Part shown: one piece after another, positions 63,075 through 64,000 of the stretch | Position numbering within the stretch: the first letter of the stretch is position 1 | How the letters are laid out: each line of letters begins with the position of its first letter | Source: Saprospiraceae bacterium | Lineage (GTDB): Bacteria; Bacteroidota; Bacteroidia; Chitinophagales; Saprospiraceae | Assembly (NCBI GenBank): GCA_016709995.1 | Contig: JADJLQ010000003.1 | Coordinates: 1-64,000 of the forward strand | Direction of reading: 5' to 3' | Length of the DNA stretch: 64,000 bases | Notes under the pieces: model-generated | Told to the model about the DNA's origin: nothing | Seen by the model: only the letters and a program-made list of their open reading frames with translations | The model's database searches: none | Program-made: the position numbers and the translations under genes

Positions 63075-63125
63075 ATACGCCCTCGAATGAGGGGTATGCC
63101 TTTCGTGGCCTAAAAAGGGGAAAGG
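63075..63125 (+). promoter_or_regulatory. Two hairpins in the leader of the GG-peptide genes
   Basis: Hairpin 1: ATAC-G-CCCTC / GAGGG-GTAT (63075-63097), four-base loop and one bulged G. Hairpin 2: CCTTTC (63099-63104) with GAAAGG (63120-63125). They end 31 bases before the first ATG, so they could shape translation or mRNA stability. Confidence 0.5.
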
Positions 63126-63156
63126 AAAAATCGAAATTTTTAATAATTTTATTCTT

Positions 63157-63327
63157 ATGGAAAATTTAAAAGACTTAACACAAAAGGAAGTAAGTGAAAC
63201 AGAAGGAGGTAATCCTGTTTTAGTAGCATTAGGCGTTGGTATTTTACTAGTTGAATCTGCACAGTACATTAAAGAATTTACAGATGGATTTTTTGACGGA
63301 CTTCGCAATTCTCTTAAAAATTTTTAA
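63157..63327 (+). CDS. Double-glycine leader peptide, bacteriocin-like (peptide 1)
   Basis: 56 residues, too short for many gene finders. Leader MENLKDLTQKEVSETEGG ends in Gly-Gly, with the hydrophobic spacing L4/L7/V12 typical of GG leaders cut by C39-peptidase ABC exporters. The predicted mature part is 38 residues: a hydrophobic stretch VLVALGVGILLVES followed by an amphipathic, charged segment with GFFDG, a GxxxG motif. No Cys, Ser/Thr cluster or other sign of lanthipeptide modification. The next peptide gene starts 20 bases later, so both come from one transcript. Export/cleavage genes are not in view and may be past the window end. Confidence 0.75.
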   Translation: MENLKDLTQKEVSETEGGNPVLVALGVGILLVESAQYIKEFTDGFFDGLRNSLKNF

Positions 63328-63347
63328 CAATTATAATTTTTATGCAT

Positions 63348-63566
63348 ATGAAAAACAATGTTGAATTTTCGCAATTGACGACACTTGAAATTTCAGAAGT
63401 TAATGGTGGATCTGGTTCATTTTTAGGCGATCTTGGAACGTTCGCAGGCAACTTAGTTGGGGGTGTTATTCGCCTTTATGGTGCAGCATTAGGATCGGGT
63501 ATGTACGCAGCAGGACTCAATACTGGTGATCCATTTGGTGGTAGTCCATCTTTTGGAATATCCTAA
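63348..63566 (+). CDS. Double-glycine leader peptide, bacteriocin-like (peptide 2)
   Basis: 72 residues from the Met at 63348 (an ATG two codons before, at 63342, is also possible). Leader MKNNVEFSQLTTLEISEVNGG ends in Gly-Gly. The mature part has 51 residues, rich in Gly and Ala, with GxxxG motifs GNLVG and GAALG, and ends GGSPSFGIS. The two-peptide (class IIb) bacteriocins have a pair of such peptides next to each other, each with GxxxG that packs helices in the target membrane. The pair here has that form. A transcript terminator follows at 63613. Antibacterial activity is an inference. Confidence 0.78.
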   Translation: MKNNVEFSQLTTLEISEVNGGSGSFLGDLGTFAGNLVGGVIRLYGAALGSGMYAAGLNTGDPFGGSPSFGIS

Positions 63567-63612
63567 TCTTTATCTAAAAAAGCAATAATAAACTATTTTT
63601 TTGTACCAGTTA

Positions 63613-63649
63613 AAATCTACGCCTAAACATAGTTAGGTGTAGATTTTTT
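63613..63649 (+). terminator. Intrinsic terminator after the two peptide genes
   Basis: AAATCTACGCCTAA (63613-63626) and TTAGGTGTAGATTT (63633-63646) form a 14-bp stem with one G-T pair and a 6-base loop, followed by TTT. The A run before and T run after make it work in both directions. Confidence 0.85.
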
Positions 63650-63655
63650 AATATT

Positions 63656-64000
63656 ATGATATCATTTTTTATAAAGCCATTTAGCAAAATATATGAATTT
63701 ATCTTTAAATTTAAATATGATTATAATGTAAATAAAATTATTGTACTTCAATTATTAATAATAAATATTCTTTTAGCAATTATATGTTCTGTTTTTATAA
63801 ACTATTTTAAAGTAAATCTAATAAATGTAAATGATATTGAGAATATAAATTATGAGGTAATTTTTGGTTTTATCCTAGGAGCACCTATAATTGAAGAATT
63901 TATTTTTAGATATCCTTTAATTTTAAAAATTGGTATTAAAGATAAAACTATATCATTTTTGACTGTTATTACATTTTTTATATTGATTTTTTTAAACAAA
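63656..64000 (+). CDS. CPBP-family intramembrane protease, 5' part only
   Basis: 115 codons from the ATG at 63656 to the end of the window, no stop, so partial. Hydrophobic helices alternate with short loops; the motif GAPIIEEFIFRYPL contains the EExxxR signature of the CPBP (Abi/CaaX-like) family. These membrane proteins are often found beside bacteriocin genes, where they process or confer self-immunity. The codon use is extremely AT-rich, like the peptide genes. It begins only 7 bases after the terminator, so it should have a promoter inside or just before it, or depend on read-through. Confidence 0.75.
   Translation, partial: MISFFIKPFSKIYEFIFKFKYDYNVNKIIVLQLLIINILLAIICSVFINYFKVNLINVNDIENINYEVIFGFILGAPIIEEFIFRYPLILKIGIKDKTISFLTVITFFILIFLNK

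Larger units (their letters stand above)
61702..63156. other. 1.45 kb gene-free region rich in repeats
   Basis: No convincing open frame on either strand. It holds three copies of a 100-base hairpin repeat, a nested hairpin, a 10-bp tandem repeat, a palindrome AAGTATCGATACTT at 62709-62722 with a partial copy near 62899, and two hairpins directly before the first GG-peptide gene. Composition is less AT-rich than the flanking genes. Confidence 0.7.

Noticed and set aside
63051..63308. Minus-strand 85-codon frame over peptide 1
   Set aside because: Antisense to a peptide with a clear GG leader; no motif of its own.

Overview
The window looks like a chromosomal segment of an uncultured member of the Bacteroidota, most likely Saprospiraceae or a close relative. 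The evidence is a GldB gliding lipoprotein, a type IX secretion (T9SS) C-terminal sorting domain, plant-type LRR and DUF1080/DUF3857/DUF4286/NamZ families, a split transketolase, -7 boxes of the Bacteroidota type (TAnnTTTG) and little use of Shine-Dalgarno sites. No rRNA, tRNA, CRISPR array or insertion sequence was recognised. The taxonomic placement is inferred from gene content.

Layout. 1-3.6 kb: a DoxX-like membrane gene and a topoisomerase IV subunit A gene, both broken by single-base homopolymer indels. 3.9-6.1 kb: an ECF sigma factor overlapping an unusual membrane-anchored barrel-like protein. 6.1-10.7 kb: a minus-strand group (ATP-grasp ligase, cupin, DUF1080, glutamine amidotransferase) with a divergent esterase and convergent crcB. 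10.8-17.0 kb: an overlapping operon of GT2, MazG-like, GH95 fucosidase and two peptide-type ABC permeases. 17.1-20.9 kb: HU, a membrane protein, split transketolase and an SGNH hydrolase. 21.1-27.6 kb (minus): aspS, NamZ-like, DUF3857 and a catalytically degenerate GH32 homologue. 27.8-35.4 kb: zinc metalloprotease, a secreted protein, DUF4286, acyl-CoA dehydrogenase, site-2 protease and sterol desaturase. 35.5-38.7 kb (minus): a GH1 glucosidase with its Na+/solute symporter. 39-57.8 kb: mostly housekeeping and envelope genes (alcohol dehydrogenase, LRR protein, S24-type repressor, ApbE, NadC, GldB, TatA, OmpH, RpiB, amidohydrolase, GH130, UvrA, GbsR-like).

57.8-64 kb differs from the rest. 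It is AT-rich and holds two large paralogous proteins of unknown function with near-identical C-termini. A 1.45 kb gene-free stretch follows, with three copies of a two-tier hairpin repeat and a 10-bp tandem repeat. It ends in a small cluster encoding two double-glycine-leader peptides with GxxxG motifs and the start of a CPBP-family membrane protease. This last cluster resembles an unmodified two-peptide bacteriocin locus running off the window and is the best candidate for a new system.

Genes that probably work together: sigma factor with the membrane barrel protein (signalling); GT2-MazG-GH95-permeases (glycan or peptide handling); SSS symporter with GH1 (glucoside uptake and hydrolysis); DUF3857 with NamZ (translationally coupled); the two GG peptides with CPBP (secretion, processing or immunity).
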